Counted from the first letter of the stretch, positions 51,031-63,173 are shown. The stretch: DNA of 64,000 bases from Eublepharis macularius (GCF_028583425.1 NC_072801.1:58419766-58483765); one strand, 5' to 3'. Notes: generated by a model not told the origin, from the letters alone. Program-made: numbers and translations.

Positions 51031-52674
51031 AGTTAAGATTTAATATTCTTATAAGGGTTGAATAGAATTTTGTGCTTTATACACATATATTCTTAGAATG
51101 AATTAATAGTGCAAAGTGTCTTTTTGCAACCCTTCTTTCCCCCCCCCCTTCTTTTCTTTCACATATTGTTCAACTTTTGCTGAAAGCTGTTTTTCAGAGA
51201 GAAACAGAACATAACCAACGCTGAAAATGTTTCTCTTTTCTCAGTTGCTTAGGAAACTTAAGATAAGGCCACATTCTTTGAGCTACTGTCGCATGAGAAG
51301 AGAGGAATAGATACAAGAAGAGCACAGTCACTGTATCCATAACTCTTGATTCTAAAGTCTGAAAGTCAGCAACAGTGAGAAATTCAAGTCAGCACAAGGA
51401 TAGTGACCAAATAAGGGGAATGAAAAGGTTACATTGATTGCGAGACTAGAAGTAGCCAATTGAAAGAACTGTAGAGATCAAATGTATGTAAAAGACCAAT
51501 TGCAAATTGTTTAGCAGGTAGTTCCATTTGTACTAGAAAAATGTCTTTAAAACTGCTTGTAAGCTTTATGTTCTTTGGTACTCATGGCTCCTTTGAAAGC
51601 TGGGTACCCATATTACAATATTCAATACAATCATTGAAAAGAAGCACTTGTCTGTCTCCTCCTTTTGCTCTGAAGGATCTGGGTAAGGGCAGAAGGGCAC
51701 CATTTGTGTAACACCTGGAAAGCCACTGCCAGTCTAAGTAGGCAAAACTTACCTTGTTGGACCAGTGTTCTGATTCAGTATTTATATGTACATATGCTTG
51801 GGATAGCAAAATGAATTGAGCTGGCCATACTCAACTTTGGATGCCCTCGTGTTCAGATTCCAATTCAGGATACATTTGTAGCATTGACTCAAACAAGGAA
51901 CTAAAAACTCTAGATAAGGAACTGAAAACCAACTTCACCCCTAGTTAGGTAATGTGGGTTTTTTTTTTAGTTCAGCCCCAAACTCAGCCATTTCTTCAGT
52001 GGCTGGCTGTTTTCGTGCCACAGGAATTTCCAAGTGATTAGATGTTGGTCTGTTTGGCTCTGGTTCTGTTGCTTTTATTATCCTTAGCTTTGGAGATTCG
52101 TTAGCAATATATACAAAAGCGATCCCCCACTGCAGCTCCTCTAACAGCCCACCACCACATTGACTGGATGGACTCAGACCATGTTTTATTGCTACTGTAA
52201 AGAAACAAACACACTTAGGATTCCCCCCCCCCCAATTGCCTGGCAAAAACCAGCCTGGCAGCAGTAATCATATATAAGGCAAGCATTTGCTGATCTCTAA
52301 GTATATCGGGTAGATAATTCCTAAGCCACAAGATTGGTTGTTGAAAATAAAGGAGATCTTCACTTTTGTAAAGTTAACTGATTATAAGAAAAATAGAGAT
52401 ACTTCTAGAGTAGATCTTTTATGTTCAAGAGTGATACAAAGAATGGAACTGGCAATTGTATAATTGGAAATAGTATTGATATTGTCAGTTGAAGGTGACG
52501 GGTTTTATATGTCCATGGACGCAGGACAGAAGGGGATTTAGATTGGCACTGTACCTTATAGATAATTTGTGTTTGTTTGTTTTTGTATATCTTTGTATAT
52601 CTCTATAACCTGTTTATTTTAATAAATACATTTTATTTCAAAAAAAGAACACACAACGATTGTGAGCAGGTGAA

Positions 52675-52680
52675 TTTATT
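52675..52680 (-). terminator. Poly(A) signal of the vWA gene
   Basis: TTTATT on the plus strand (AATAAA on the coding strand), about 155 bases beyond the stop codon at 52833-52835. Confidence 0.65.
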
Positions 52681-52832
52681 GACATCACGGACACATCAAC
52701 ATTTGGTCTAAAACCAGATCAAACTTGTAAGAGGACTTCTATGTACCACTTTCCATCTGGCCTGACTTCAAGCTTTCTTTCCTACCAGTCATCTTCCAAT
52801 GTAGACTATATTATCAGCACCCACCTCCTGGC

Positions 52833-55800
52833 TCAGGAAAAAGGATGGGAATCGCGCCCACATTTCCCCTGTCTGATGGCCAGTGAGTCCAGTTTGGCAC
52901 TAATAGCATCCAGGCCACTCAATACCCGCTCCAGTTTCTGCAGCACCTGTGGATCAGAGTGTGAAGCACAGCTGTCTGGTGCCTGTGATGGAATGGAGGG
53001 CTGTGGTCCCTTGGGAGGAATGGGGGGCTGTGAAGCAGCTGGACCTACAGAGGGCACAAAGAAGAAACTTGAATCAGTGCAGCTATATTCTCGAGCCACT
53101 AAAACCTCCTAGAGCATAATGAGCAAAATCAGAAGTGTTAGAAAGGAACCAATTTCATTGGTTTTAGTCTGGAGGGGAGGGGTTTACCAAAATGATCAAA
53201 GAGATGGAACAACTTCCTTTTGAGGAAAGGAAAGCTCAAGTGTTTGGGGCTTTTTCTTAACTAAGGAGGAAGGGACATAATGAAAGATTTATAAAAAGAT
53301 GGGCATGGTAGATAGAACTCCGCCCCCCCCATAAGCTGAACTCAGTGTCAGTCAATTAAATTGACTGGCAGTAGACTCAGGACAGACAAAAGGAACTATT
53401 AGATAGTTATACCTTGCTTTTCTCCCCAATGGGTACTGAAAGCAGTTTACAATGTTGTTCTGCCCGCCTTCATTTTATCCTAACAGCAGCCCTGTGAGGT
53501 AGGTTAGGTTGAGAGAAAGTGACTGGTCCAAGGTGAGCTTCCGTGGCTTAGGGATTCAAAAGTAGATCTAGCCTAGAACTCTAACTGCTACACCACACCT
53601 TCTTTCTTTCAAAAGGTAGTGCAAACATGTAATTAATTTATCAAATTCACTGCCACTAAATGGGGTGAAGCCTGCAAGGTTCTACAAACAGCACCAAAAA
53701 TCTACGAGGGTCACTGTACACGTCACTTCTTTTACGAGTTCTCCACGGAGCCAATCTGTGTTCCATGCAGTCACAAAGCACACCGTTTCTATTTTAAAAA
53801 GAGAGTGCAAATGGACTTAGAAAGCTGCTGCCAGGGGAGGGAGAGCTCCTGCCTTTCTCCAATGCTTTTTTTCCCCCCATGCAAAAACAGTGCAGAGGGA
53901 AGGCTTTTCCTCATTTCTGCTGCTCCATGTGGAGGTATTGTGTGCACATGCGACAGCAGAAATGGACTCACTCCCTCCCTGCACTGTTTTTGCATGTGGA
54001 AAAAAGCTTGGGAGAAAGGCAGGAGCTCTCGCTCTCCCAGCAGCAGTTTTCTGAGTCCATTTGAACTCTCCTTCTTTAATAGAAGCCATTCTTCCAGAGC
54101 TGCTATGTGAATGCGCAGAGCATGGGTTGGCTCTCTGTGGAGAACTCCTAAAAAAAAAAATAACACGTCGAGTGACCCATATTATCACAGCAGATCCGGT
54201 TCAGTCTGCCACCCCAGGGCTTCTGCTATTTAACCAGGCAGAATACTTTGCTGGCTGTTGTTGCTGCTGAAAAACTTTCATTAAAAAAAAAAATTACAAA
54301 GTGGCATGTAAAAGCTGCCCATTTCTGACTTCCACGACATAGAGTTTCCCCCAGTCCCCCCTCTTCCCAGTCCCTTTCCCCCACAGATCCTCATACCGCG
54401 TCTGGAACAAATCTTCTCTTGCAGTTGCTGAGGGGTATCCCGGAGGTCTGTAAAGTGTCTCACATGGAGTACGTGCTCTGTGGTGGGATGGGAGGCAATA
54501 GCACGGAGCTCCTGTTGCGCACTTGTGCTTATGAAGCCCAAACCGACCTTCCCAAGAGAAGCACAATCAATAAGGGGCACCAAACAGTGCCTTAGAGAGC
54601 TACACAGGGGTGAGGATAGACTTGAAGGAGCCAGGGAAGTTTAGTAGACTATCTGAGGCATCTCTCTGAGAGTGTAACTGAAGGAGGACAACATGGAATC
54701 CTGCCCCAAGTGCAGCCATCACACAAGGCAACACGTAATTGGTGTACTGGGAGCAGCAAACAAACCCCAGAAAACAGATTTGCTGGAGTCCAAAACTGAC
54801 ACCGCCTTTCCCATACAGCGGATCTGTGGGTCTTCACCAGGGCACATCTAGGGGTATACAAGGGCCAAAACTTCATTGTTGAGCAGAGGCGCCCTGTAGG
54901 AAGTATGCACAATGCTCTTATCACACAGCAAAGGGACCTGATTTTCATGTGGGTAATGTATAACCTCATCCTATCACTCCTGATCATTTACAAGTCTTAG
55001 CTAGGCAATTATTGTTCCCATTTTACAGATGGAGAATCAAGGTTGCACAGTTAGTATGGGGCAAAGATGAAGTCTGTCCAATTCTTGCCCTGTGGGCACA
55101 GTGGGCCAGAGATAGGTGAGTAGACTGTAGAACCATAGCTGACAAAACAGCCGCACTCTGTTGGAGGCACTCTCCCCTCACAAATCTGGTTGACTTCTCT
55201 GGTGGTGGGGTGGGGAAGAGAAACATCTCCAAGATGGCTCAGCGCAAGCTCCTCACAGCAGCATTCTAGGACAGGGGGTGTTCAGCCTGTTGACTGAGAC
55301 TCTCAGGTAGGTCAGAGAGCCCTAGTGCTCAAGATCCTAGATAGCCTCAATTTTATAATGCCTCCTGGAAGGACCTGCTACTAGTGAGCATGCACAGAAA
55401 GCAAAGCTATATGCCTCCACCTCTCAGCACACATGCTGAGAGGCACAGCAGAATGGTGAGGCAATGCTAGTTGACTCAGTGGTTGGAGAGGATTCCTCCA
55501 GGGCTCTGACTCTTGACTTGTCGCTCACTACAGGTCACTTCCTGGTGCTTACTTTGCATTTCTGTCCTAGGCTCTCTTGGACAGCTGCCCCCAGGTCCTG
55601 GCACTGCTTCTGGTGAGATCATAGCTACAGCCCCTCCTGTTCCTGTCAGGTTACAGTATCACAAGCATGCAGGTTACAGTATCACAAGCATGCATCACCT
55701 GATGCATGCTTGCAGCTCAATGGATCCCATATTTTCAAATTCATCACAGGTCCTGGAAAGCTGCAAGCTTATGTCTAGGAGTGGTACTACGCTGTAGACT

Positions 55801-58800
55801 CTCCCCCATTCTGTTTCCGTCTCTGCCACAAGAAGCTGTAAGGGAAGTTAGGACCTCAGGGTAGCATATTCTAGACAAAATCTGCCATCGCTAAATTTGG
55901 CCTCCAAATATTCTGCCTCATGTGAAAAAAAGGAAGTGGGCAGGGAAGAACAGATAGTTAGGCCGGTGGCCGCCCTCACCCCAACTGCGAAGCGCTCAAC
56001 TCCAGCTCTGTCTGCCACTGTGACAGCCTCTCGGTACTCTAAGGGGTCCCCAGTTTTCAGCCCATCTGTCACTACCACAAGAATCTTGGTGGCTGTGTTG
56101 CGGGCGCCTCTGTGTGGGGTGAACAGGTCCCTTCTGAATAGGGGAGAGAAGAGAGGAATTAGGTATGAGGGATAAGAGAAGCAGCCATTAGTGTTGCCAA
56201 CTTTTAAACTGGTCCCTCTTGTCTCTCCATTTAATCTCAATTTGATTGGCAGCAAATACCAAGTGAAAAGCTTCAACTGCCCATGGCCACACATTAAGCT
56301 TCTGTTAAAAGAACGGGACATTTATCTCCTGGCCAGTTGGCAACCTTATTGGCCATAAAATTGTCATTTTGCTTTTCTTGCCACAACTTCTGTGCCTCTG
56401 GCCAGTGCTTTATAGGACCATAGGATGAGAAACAGTGGGTGTGGCCCACCTACTTGTGTGTGTGTGTGAAAAATTGCTGCTTTTCCTCTTCCAACTGTCT
56501 TCCATTGAAAGAAAGGGGAAAAAATTTAAACTAGGAAAACTCTTAGTTTTAAAAAAATAATGTGTCCAAACAGGTAAGTGCTCCAAATCTGGCTCACCGA
56601 AAATTTTCCTTGCCTTGGGCTGAATTTTTCAGGTTTTTTATCAGTTTTTAATGATTAACCCCTGATCTCCAGAAAAATCCCTCTTTAGCTACAATGACCC
56701 TAAAAGCATGGAAGCGTTCTTGAAAGAGAGACTAGTTTATTTCAAGAAAGTATAATTTATTTTTGAAAAATGGTCATTGTAAGCAGGTAAAACCTTCTGA
56801 ACTTAAAAATCTTATTTGATGCATATGTTTCTGATGCTTGCAATTCATAAAGCATTTGGGTCTAGTGACATGGTTCCAGAATTTTCTGTGGGTTACCTAC
56901 GTGTTTATTTAAATATTGATACCCTACTTTGCCACTCCCATCATTAAAGGGTAGCTCAAGGCAGCTTACATATGCAGTCATGAACCATGCTGCACAAATA
57001 TACTAACAATTGTATATATATATGAAGAGACAGAAAATGGCACTAAAAATATCCCTGCCGTATGCACTCAGGTCTGGCATTGATGTGCAGCATTATGAGG
57101 TGGTGGTAACAGTGTAGACGAGCCCTGAGGCCACAGAATGGACTGTACCACTTCAAATTACAAGTGAGGGATAACATTTTGTTAAATCCTATAATATCAG
57201 GGCTTTTTTCAGGTGGAATGCGGTGGAACAGAGTTCCAGCACCTCTTGAAAATGGTCACATGGCTGGTGGCCCCATCCCCTGATCTCCAGACAGAGGGGA
57301 GTTTAGATCACCCTCCATGCCGCTGGTGGTGTGGAGGGAGATCTAAACTCCCCTCCGTCTGGAGATCGGGGGCAGGGCCACTGGCCATTTGACCATTTTC
57401 GCCGAGGGTGATTTAAACTTTAAAAAACTCCCCCTTTGTTCCAGCTGACCCAAAGTGACATCATTATGCAGTCCTGGGAACGTGTGTGCACTTTGCGCAT
57501 GAGCATGTGGTACCAGGGGCACCACCTCCCGCCAGCAGTTGCCCCCTATGCTGGCAACCCACTGAGTTCCATCACCTCTTTTCCCAGAAAAAAAGCCCTG
57601 TACAATATGAATTATTTCTTGTAAGTCTAAAACTTGCACAGCATGCAAAGGGTTAGGCCAGAACCTTTCTTCCTGATGAACTGATGCTAGCCTCTTACAG
57701 CCCTTTCTTACATGCCCAGGGTAATGCTGATCGCCACTTTGGGTTCAGGAAGGAATTTTCCTCCAGGACAGATTGGCCAGGGATCCTGGAGGTTTTTTGC
57801 CTTCCTCTGGGCATAGAGCAGGAGTCACTGGGGGAAGTGAGGGGGAGAGATAGCTGTGAATTTCCTGCATTGTGCAGGGGGTTGGACTAGATGACCCTTG
57901 GGGTGCTCAATTGATGTGCTCAATTTTATTTGCAGGAAGTTATTACATAGTTATTACATTTAAAGAAATGTAAATTCAAGAAATGTGGCCTCCCTACCTG
58001 CAGTCTGAAATGGTGTAATCCATTCTACCTGTGGTTGCCAATTTTCTGACGGGGCTTGGAGATCTCCTGGAATTACAACTGATCTCTGGACTACAGATAT
58101 CAGTTTCCCTGGAGAAAATGGCTGCCTTGGAGTGAGGACTTTGTAGCATTATACCCTGCTGAGGTCCCCCCTTCCCAAACTACAACCTTCCCCTGGCACC
58201 ATACCCCAAATCTCCAGGAATTTCCCAACCCAAAGATGGCAATCTTAATTCCACCACCTCATTCTACTGCATGTGTAGTTAGTGAAAACAGTTCCCCTAA
58301 ATGAGTAAATCTCTGACCATTGGCTTCGGGAGCACAGCAGCTGGATACAACTGCAGTACACAACAGGTAAGACATTCCGAGGTGAAACATTTCCCCATCA
58401 CTACATCTGCACAGCAGCAAAAAGTCTCTGTCTAATTTCTGCCCTACCAGAAAAGGAGGAGGGCAGGCCCTGATGCAGGAGGGTGAGAAGGAAAGGGGGC
58501 AAAGATACTCACACAGCGTTCCTGATGGCAGAGGCTGTGTGTGTGGAGCCCCCCAGCTGCTTGACCTGGCTGAGGAGTTGGTCCGCATCGGGATTTCTGT
58601 GAAATTGTTTGAAGTCAAAGTGCTCCTGAAAGCGGCTGGAGTATTGCAGGAGGGAGAACTAGAGAAGATGGGGAGAAATTAGCAGGAAGGAGAAGGAAGC
58701 TTGGGGTGGCAGAGGGGGTGGCAAATGAAGAGCAACTCTGCTTGCCAAGTCCTGCAGCATCCTACCAATCACTACAACCAATATTTATTTATTTTTTATC

Positions 58801-61561
58801 AATTTATTTATTCTGCACCTGGAATTTTGTACTTCTGTGTTTGTCAAACAACTTTTAGACATACAGACAGGGCTGTAGCTCACACAACACCTGATTTGCA
58901 GGCAAAAGAAACCAGCTTCAGTAAGGCAACTTCCAGTGAAATGCAGCAGGGGTGGAGAAAGACCTTTTTTCTACATAAAACAAAACTTCCCTGTGGCTAA
59001 CATTACATTTTGACCTGAATAAAAGAGTGCTTTCTAGAAAGTTCTGACTATCTCAAAACCTTGGACAAAACCCCAGGTAGGACCCATCACACTTCTTACC
59101 CTGTTGCCTGTAGTATAGCACCCTCTACTAACCTGTGTGTTGTTAGGAAAGCTTTTCATGATGAGTTTAACGAACTCCTTCAAGTGCATAAATTCTGAGG
59201 ATCGCATGCTGCTGGAACCATCAATCACAAAGACAATATCTCTGGCATCATTTGGACACCCTGGGTGGGAAGGAAGCAAAGCAGAGCAGATCATTCAAAG
59301 GTAAAACTATTCATAAGACTCAACTGCATTCCATAGACCATTGAGGGGCCATGGTTCTGTGTATAGCACATGCCGTGGATCCAGACAGTCCCAAATTCAA
59401 TCCTAGACATGTCTGGTTAAAAGTCTCTGAAAGCAGGTATTAGCAAATAACTTCAATAGGGCAGTTTCATACTATTTAATCTGAACCAAGATTGGTAGCT
59501 TTTTTCCTGGCAGGGCTCTTGTGCCTTTAACAACCACACGCTCAGAACTATAGTAGGCAAATCTTCTCCCCATCATTGCACTTCATGTCAAGAAAAGCTT
59601 CATCCGCTTAATTTCTACTATTCTCTGCTAGAGAAGCTCTGCTGCCCAACCCCCAAAATATTGGCCACTCTCACATCCTCAACACCTGTTTTTAGTGCCA
59701 CAGCCAGGGCTTTTTTTCAGGGGGAACGTGGGGGAAGGGAGTTCCGGAACCTCTTGAAAATGGTCACATGGCTGGTGGCCCCGCCCCCTGATCTCCAGAC
59801 AGAGGGGAGTTGAGATTGCCCTCCGCTGAGCGGCATGGAGGGCAATCTCAACTCCTTTCTGTCTGGAGATCAGGGGGTGGGGCCACCAGCCATGTGACCA
59901 TTTTCTCTGAGGGCAACCCACTGAGTTCCACCACCTCTTTTCCCAGAAAAAAAGCCCTGGCCACAGCCTATGCCTGGAAGAGATGAAGGAGGAATGCTCA
60001 GTGCTCTTTTAATCCAGCACACATAGTCCAACACTCCATAGATACTAAAAGACACATCTATATGATATTTGAGCCTGGCCACAGGGTTATAGAGGTTGCT
60101 GTTAGTTACGAAGGAATCACCAATTTATTTGAAGCCCAATTTAAGAGCTTGCCAGTTTTACCAAGAGGAGAGGATTGGATACAGCCCTGATGGAAGATGC
60201 CACAGCTGTCCTGAGCAACCTCTTCCAACACATAGCCATTATTCTCCACCACTTCCCTAACAATTCTAAATTAATCCCTAGCAACATACTAAGTAAGGAC
60301 AGAAATTGTCCACATACAGGACACAAAAAAGTTGCCTATTACTCATAGCAGAAGTTTGGCCGTAGAGCAGGTGTCTAGTGCCGCTCTCTTCATTGGGACT
60401 TTTGTGTTCTCTGCAACTGTCTTTGGGGTATTTCATCCCCTACATGGTTCTGTACTGTTTTAAAAGTCAAGACGTTGTTTGTTCTTAGCTTAAAGATATA
60501 CTAGAAAAAGACAATCTGTAGAGAAAAGGTGCATCTAGCTCCCCCAAGCAGAGATTTAACTTCTCAGGGGTCAGTTCTAAAGAATGACAACACCAGCAAC
60601 TCTGTGTGAGAGGGCATTCTCCACACCCTAAACAGGGACAGTTCCAGAACACAGGAACTGCCCCTGGTTAGGGACAGTGGATGGGTGTGACATCAGCACT
60701 GGACTTTCTCATAGGCTACAGTCCCATGTACATTTACAAGAGAGCTCAAAGTATTTTCAGAGTGATGTGAGCTTCTGTGTTATGTTCATCCATACACCAC
60801 ATAAGGCTGTATTCACACTGAGTGTTCTTGTCCCTTCTTTCATTGTGGATATGCCTGGGTTCTAAATGTTGGTGGCTGTGCTTTTGAAATGATTGATAGC
60901 CAGGCAAGAAGCCATTCACACACTCCTTTCAACCTTCCTGCTTTTTAACAACATGTGTGATTTCAGCCTATGTCTTTTGTTGAGCAAAAACCTTTTAACC
61001 AAAAATCTTTTCACTTAGGCTTTCACGACGTGCAAAGCTCCATCCCATCCAACCTTTTCCAGAACTTTTGCTTACGTCCTGTCTCCTTTTTTTGTTGTGG
61101 AATGTCTAGCCCAGCTAAAGCATCTGAGAGATCAAATTCAAAACCTTCATCAACAGACTCTGTGAGAGAAGAAAAATAGGTAAGAACGTGCCAAGGTTAT
61201 CAAAACACTGAGACAAGGAAGAAATTGCCTCAGCCAGAGAAAAGGGTACAAATGATAATGGACAGACTGACTCTTTAAAGTTACCAGGAAGGTTGGTTCC
61301 TGGTGGGCCGCTGCCGAGGAGAGCTGCTGGTGGCCTGAAGCAAGACAAACCAAGCCCCAGTTGTGCTGCCCCAGGGCTGAGGCCACTCTCAACCCAGGCC
61401 AGTGGCAATGACAATGGGTGACCCTATACTTCTCATTGTAATTGCTCCTGGCCATGTTCCCAGTCCACCCTTGCAGGGGATCTTACAGTAGGAGGGATCT
61501 ACTACCTACCTGTTGCTCCAAAGAAGAGGAGGCAGATGATGAAGACTTCAAATGCTCCCAT
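52833..61561 (-). CDS. Secreted vWA (integrin-I-like) protein with C-terminal coiled coil, unnamed
   Basis: Seven coding exons in transcript order: 61561-61510, 61159-61076, 59260-59133, 58658-58513, 56133-55980, 54547-54397 and 53044-52833. All phases match, all borders are GT-AG, and the result is 308 codons plus TGA. Residues 1-18 (MGAFEVFIICLLFFGATG) are a signal peptide. Residues 19-45 are acidic with FEFDLSDALAGLD. Residues 47-233 form one vWA domain with all MIDAS residues: D59-G-S61-S-S63, T127 (GGSTHT) and D160 (VVVTDG). FSLLQYSSRFQEHFDF, HTASAIRNAV, RFAVGVGLGF and QLQEKI are closest to alpha-M/alpha-X integrin I domains, yet C47 and C235 flank the domain as in matrilins and collagen-type vWA domains. 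A Pro-rich linker (239-262) precedes C264 and a heptad series (L273, L276, L280, L283, L290, L293). There is no transmembrane segment, propeller or integrin tail. Likely an oligomeric extracellular adhesion or matrix protein; ligand unknown. Confidence 0.8.
53412..53600 (-). repeat. tRNA-derived SINE, inverted
   Basis: Plus strand reads CTTTTCTCCCCAATGGGTAC, TATCCTAACAGCAGCCCTGT, GAGGTAGGTTAGGTTGAGAG and AACTCTAACTGCTACACCAC, the reverse complement of the SINE family also at 7775 and 38925. In the last intron of the vWA gene. Confidence 0.65.
53704..54180. mobile_element. Foldback DNA element (long imperfect inverted repeat)
   Basis: The left half (GGGTCACTGTACACGTCACT, GAGTTCTCCAC, GCAAATGGACTTAGAAAGCT, AGAGCTCCTGCCTTTCTCC, CATGCAAAAACAGTGCAG) recurs inverted in the right half, ending ACACGTCGAGTGACCC near 54178. 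Arms span nearly the whole 475 bp with a loop near 53930-53950. It has no coding capacity and the family is unassigned. In the last intron (intron 6) of the vWA gene. Confidence 0.7.
57198..57600. mobile_element. hAT-type MITE, copy 1
   Basis: Starts CAGGGCTTTTTTCAGG and ends AGAAAAAAAGCCCTG. It is flanked by 8-bp direct repeats TATAATAT / TACAATAT (one mismatch). An internal inverted pair is built on GGGGAGTTTAGAT / ATCTAAACTCCCC. It lies in intron 4 of the vWA gene. Confidence 0.8.
57640..57925 (+). repeat. CR1 LINE 3' end
   Basis: Contains GGAAGGAATTTTCCTCCAGG, ACAGATTGGCCAGGGATCC, TTTGCCTTCCTCTGGGCATA, GAATTTCCTGCATTGTGCAG and GGGGTTGGACTAGATGACCC, the well-known CR1 3' region. Truncated at both ends. 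In intron 4 of the vWA gene. Confidence 0.8.
58030..58245 (+). repeat. Interspersed repeat, MITE-like (same family as 5345 and 49545)
   Basis: The fullest of the three copies: from GGTTGCCAATTTTCTGACGG through GGAATTACAACTGATCTCTG, AAATGGCTGCCTTGGAG and CCCTGCTGAGGTCC to AAATCTCCAGGAATTTCCCA and AAAGATGGCAATCT. In intron 4 of the vWA gene. Confidence 0.65.
59705..59959. mobile_element. hAT-type MITE, copy 2
   Basis: Starts CAGGGCTTTTTTTCAGG and ends AGAAAAAAAGCCCTG. An exact 8-bp target duplication, GCCACAGC, lies at 59697-59704 and 59960-59967. The middle is a near-palindrome around the GGAGGGCAATCTCAACTCC region. It lies in intron 2 of the vWA gene. Confidence 0.88.
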
Positions 61562-62568
61562 GGCTTGAGTGTGAACCTCCCTTGCGCAGTGGGCTGGAAT
61601 TGGTGCAATGGGGCAAAGACTGTTTCTGAGTGCAGGTAGGAGGCCAGAAGGGCACTGACCGGGAAGGCGGGAGGCAAAGAAGCTCACTCATATTTGGGAC
61701 AGCAGCTGCTCTTTGGTATGCAAATATTTGCACCAAAGAATGTGGGAGGGGAGAGGGGTTTACTCCTTTTCTCCCCATCGAGCCACTCGGCTTCATGGAT
61801 CATATAATGAAGTGGACAGTGAAAATGTATGTCTGCATGCAGTGTGTTGGATCCAGCCAGCTTTTTTGCTAAATCATGCCCACTTCCTCTCTCTAATACG
61901 CTCCCCAGCACATATGAATTTTGCTCATGCAGGTCCCATGATCTACAACATAGCCTATTGGGTGGCCACATGAAACTCCCTCCTGTGTTTTTCACTAGCA
62001 GGAAAGCTGGCTGGATCCAACTTTTTGAGCCAGTTTAATGTAGTTTGCTGGATGACTTTGGACCTGACGCTCTCAGCCGAACCTACCTCACAGGGTTAAA
62101 TTATGCAGTTTTAGAAGCTTGCATGCTTAGCATAACAGACAGCGCAGTCCTTCGTTCTTCTAAGTCAGTGAGCTTAGAAGGGTGTTACTGTATTTAAGAC
62201 TGCATTGTTGGTCTACAATTTGTACCATTTACTGAACATATTAAAATACATAACAGTGAGTCAGATCACTGACCCATCTAGTTCAGTCTTGTCTCTTCTG
62301 ACTGGTACCAGCTTCCAGAGGCTCAGGTAGAGCGTGATGTCTCCCAACAGCTGTTATTTTAGATTCTTCCAGCAGTTCCCAACATGGTGCCCGCCAAAAC
62401 CTTTCATGGAGCCCATCAAGCATTTTTTAGAAAGAAGGAGAAGGGCCAAGTGGGGCTTCTGCCTACTAGGGCTTCTTATTGGCCACCAGAGATCTGGTTG
62501 GCAGCGCAGATTAAAAGGCAGCCTGCTGATCGGAGCTTCTGCCTGAAATGTTGAAGAATTACTATTAG

Positions 62569-62850
62569 CAGGGCTTTTTTTCTGGGAAAAGAGGTGGTGG
62601 AACTCAGTGGTGGAACTCAGGACCACACAATGGCATCACTTTGGGTCAGCTGGAACAAGGGGGGAGTTTTTTAAAGTTTAAATCGTCCTTGATGAAAATG
62701 GTCACATGGCCGGTGGCCCCACTCTCTGATCTCCAGACAGAGGGGAGTTTAGATTGTCCAGAGATCAGGGGCGGGGCCACCGGCCATGTGACCATTTTCA
62801 AGAGGTGCCGGAACTCAGTTCCACTGTGTTCCCGCTGAAAAAAAGTCCTG
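62569..62850. mobile_element. hAT-type MITE, copy 3
   Basis: Starts CAGGGCTTTTTTTCTGGG and ends CTGAAAAAAAGTCCTG. An exact 8-bp target duplication, ACTATTAG, lies at 62561-62568 and 62851-62858. It shares GATCTCCAGACAGAGGGGAG and GGTGGAACTCAGTGG segments with copies 1 and 2. Confidence 0.88.
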
Positions 62851-63173
62851 ACTATTAGACTTATATGCATGACTTCATTTTGTGGTTGGCTTTACCTCCT
62901 GCAGCAGCCATTTTGTGGTTGAGCCCACCACCCTATGTCAATATTCCCAAAGTGCCCACAGGTTCAAAAAGGGAGGGGACCCCTGCTTTAACTGAAGATG
63001 TGCAAGAAAGTTTCTGCTCTGCTATTGAGCTACAGCTGCCCTTCCTATTTTGCTAATCTTGGGGATTATCATTTATACTCTACCCGCACACTGCTGGAAA
63101 TCTTATTCAACAACTTTTCTGGCTTCTGAGGTTTCAATGAGCACTGTCTGTGCAAGCATATTTTCACATCTCT

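Larger units (their letters stand above)
49061..52660. other. Intergenic stretch between RABEP2 and the vWA gene; repeats only
   Basis: No exon was recognised. It contains an AT-rich retroelement tail (about 49440-49540, CTTGAGTCTCAGTGAGAAAGG then an AAAT array), the interspersed repeat at 49545-49735, a SINE piece at 50912-51030 and a SINE tail at about 51715-51780. A minus-strand open frame of about 100 codons at 51941-52246 has no recognisable domain or splice context. Confidence 0.55.

Noticed and set aside
51941-52246. 101-codon minus-strand frame ending ELKKKPTLPN
   Set aside because: No splice sites that join it to a gene, low complexity at one end and repeats nearby; no recognisable domain.
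54397-59260. Reading the vWA exons as part of an integrin alpha gene
   Set aside because: A signal peptide exon lies two exons upstream and the exon after the vWA domain ends in a stop after a coiled coil, followed by a poly(A) signal; no FG-GAP repeats or membrane segment are present.
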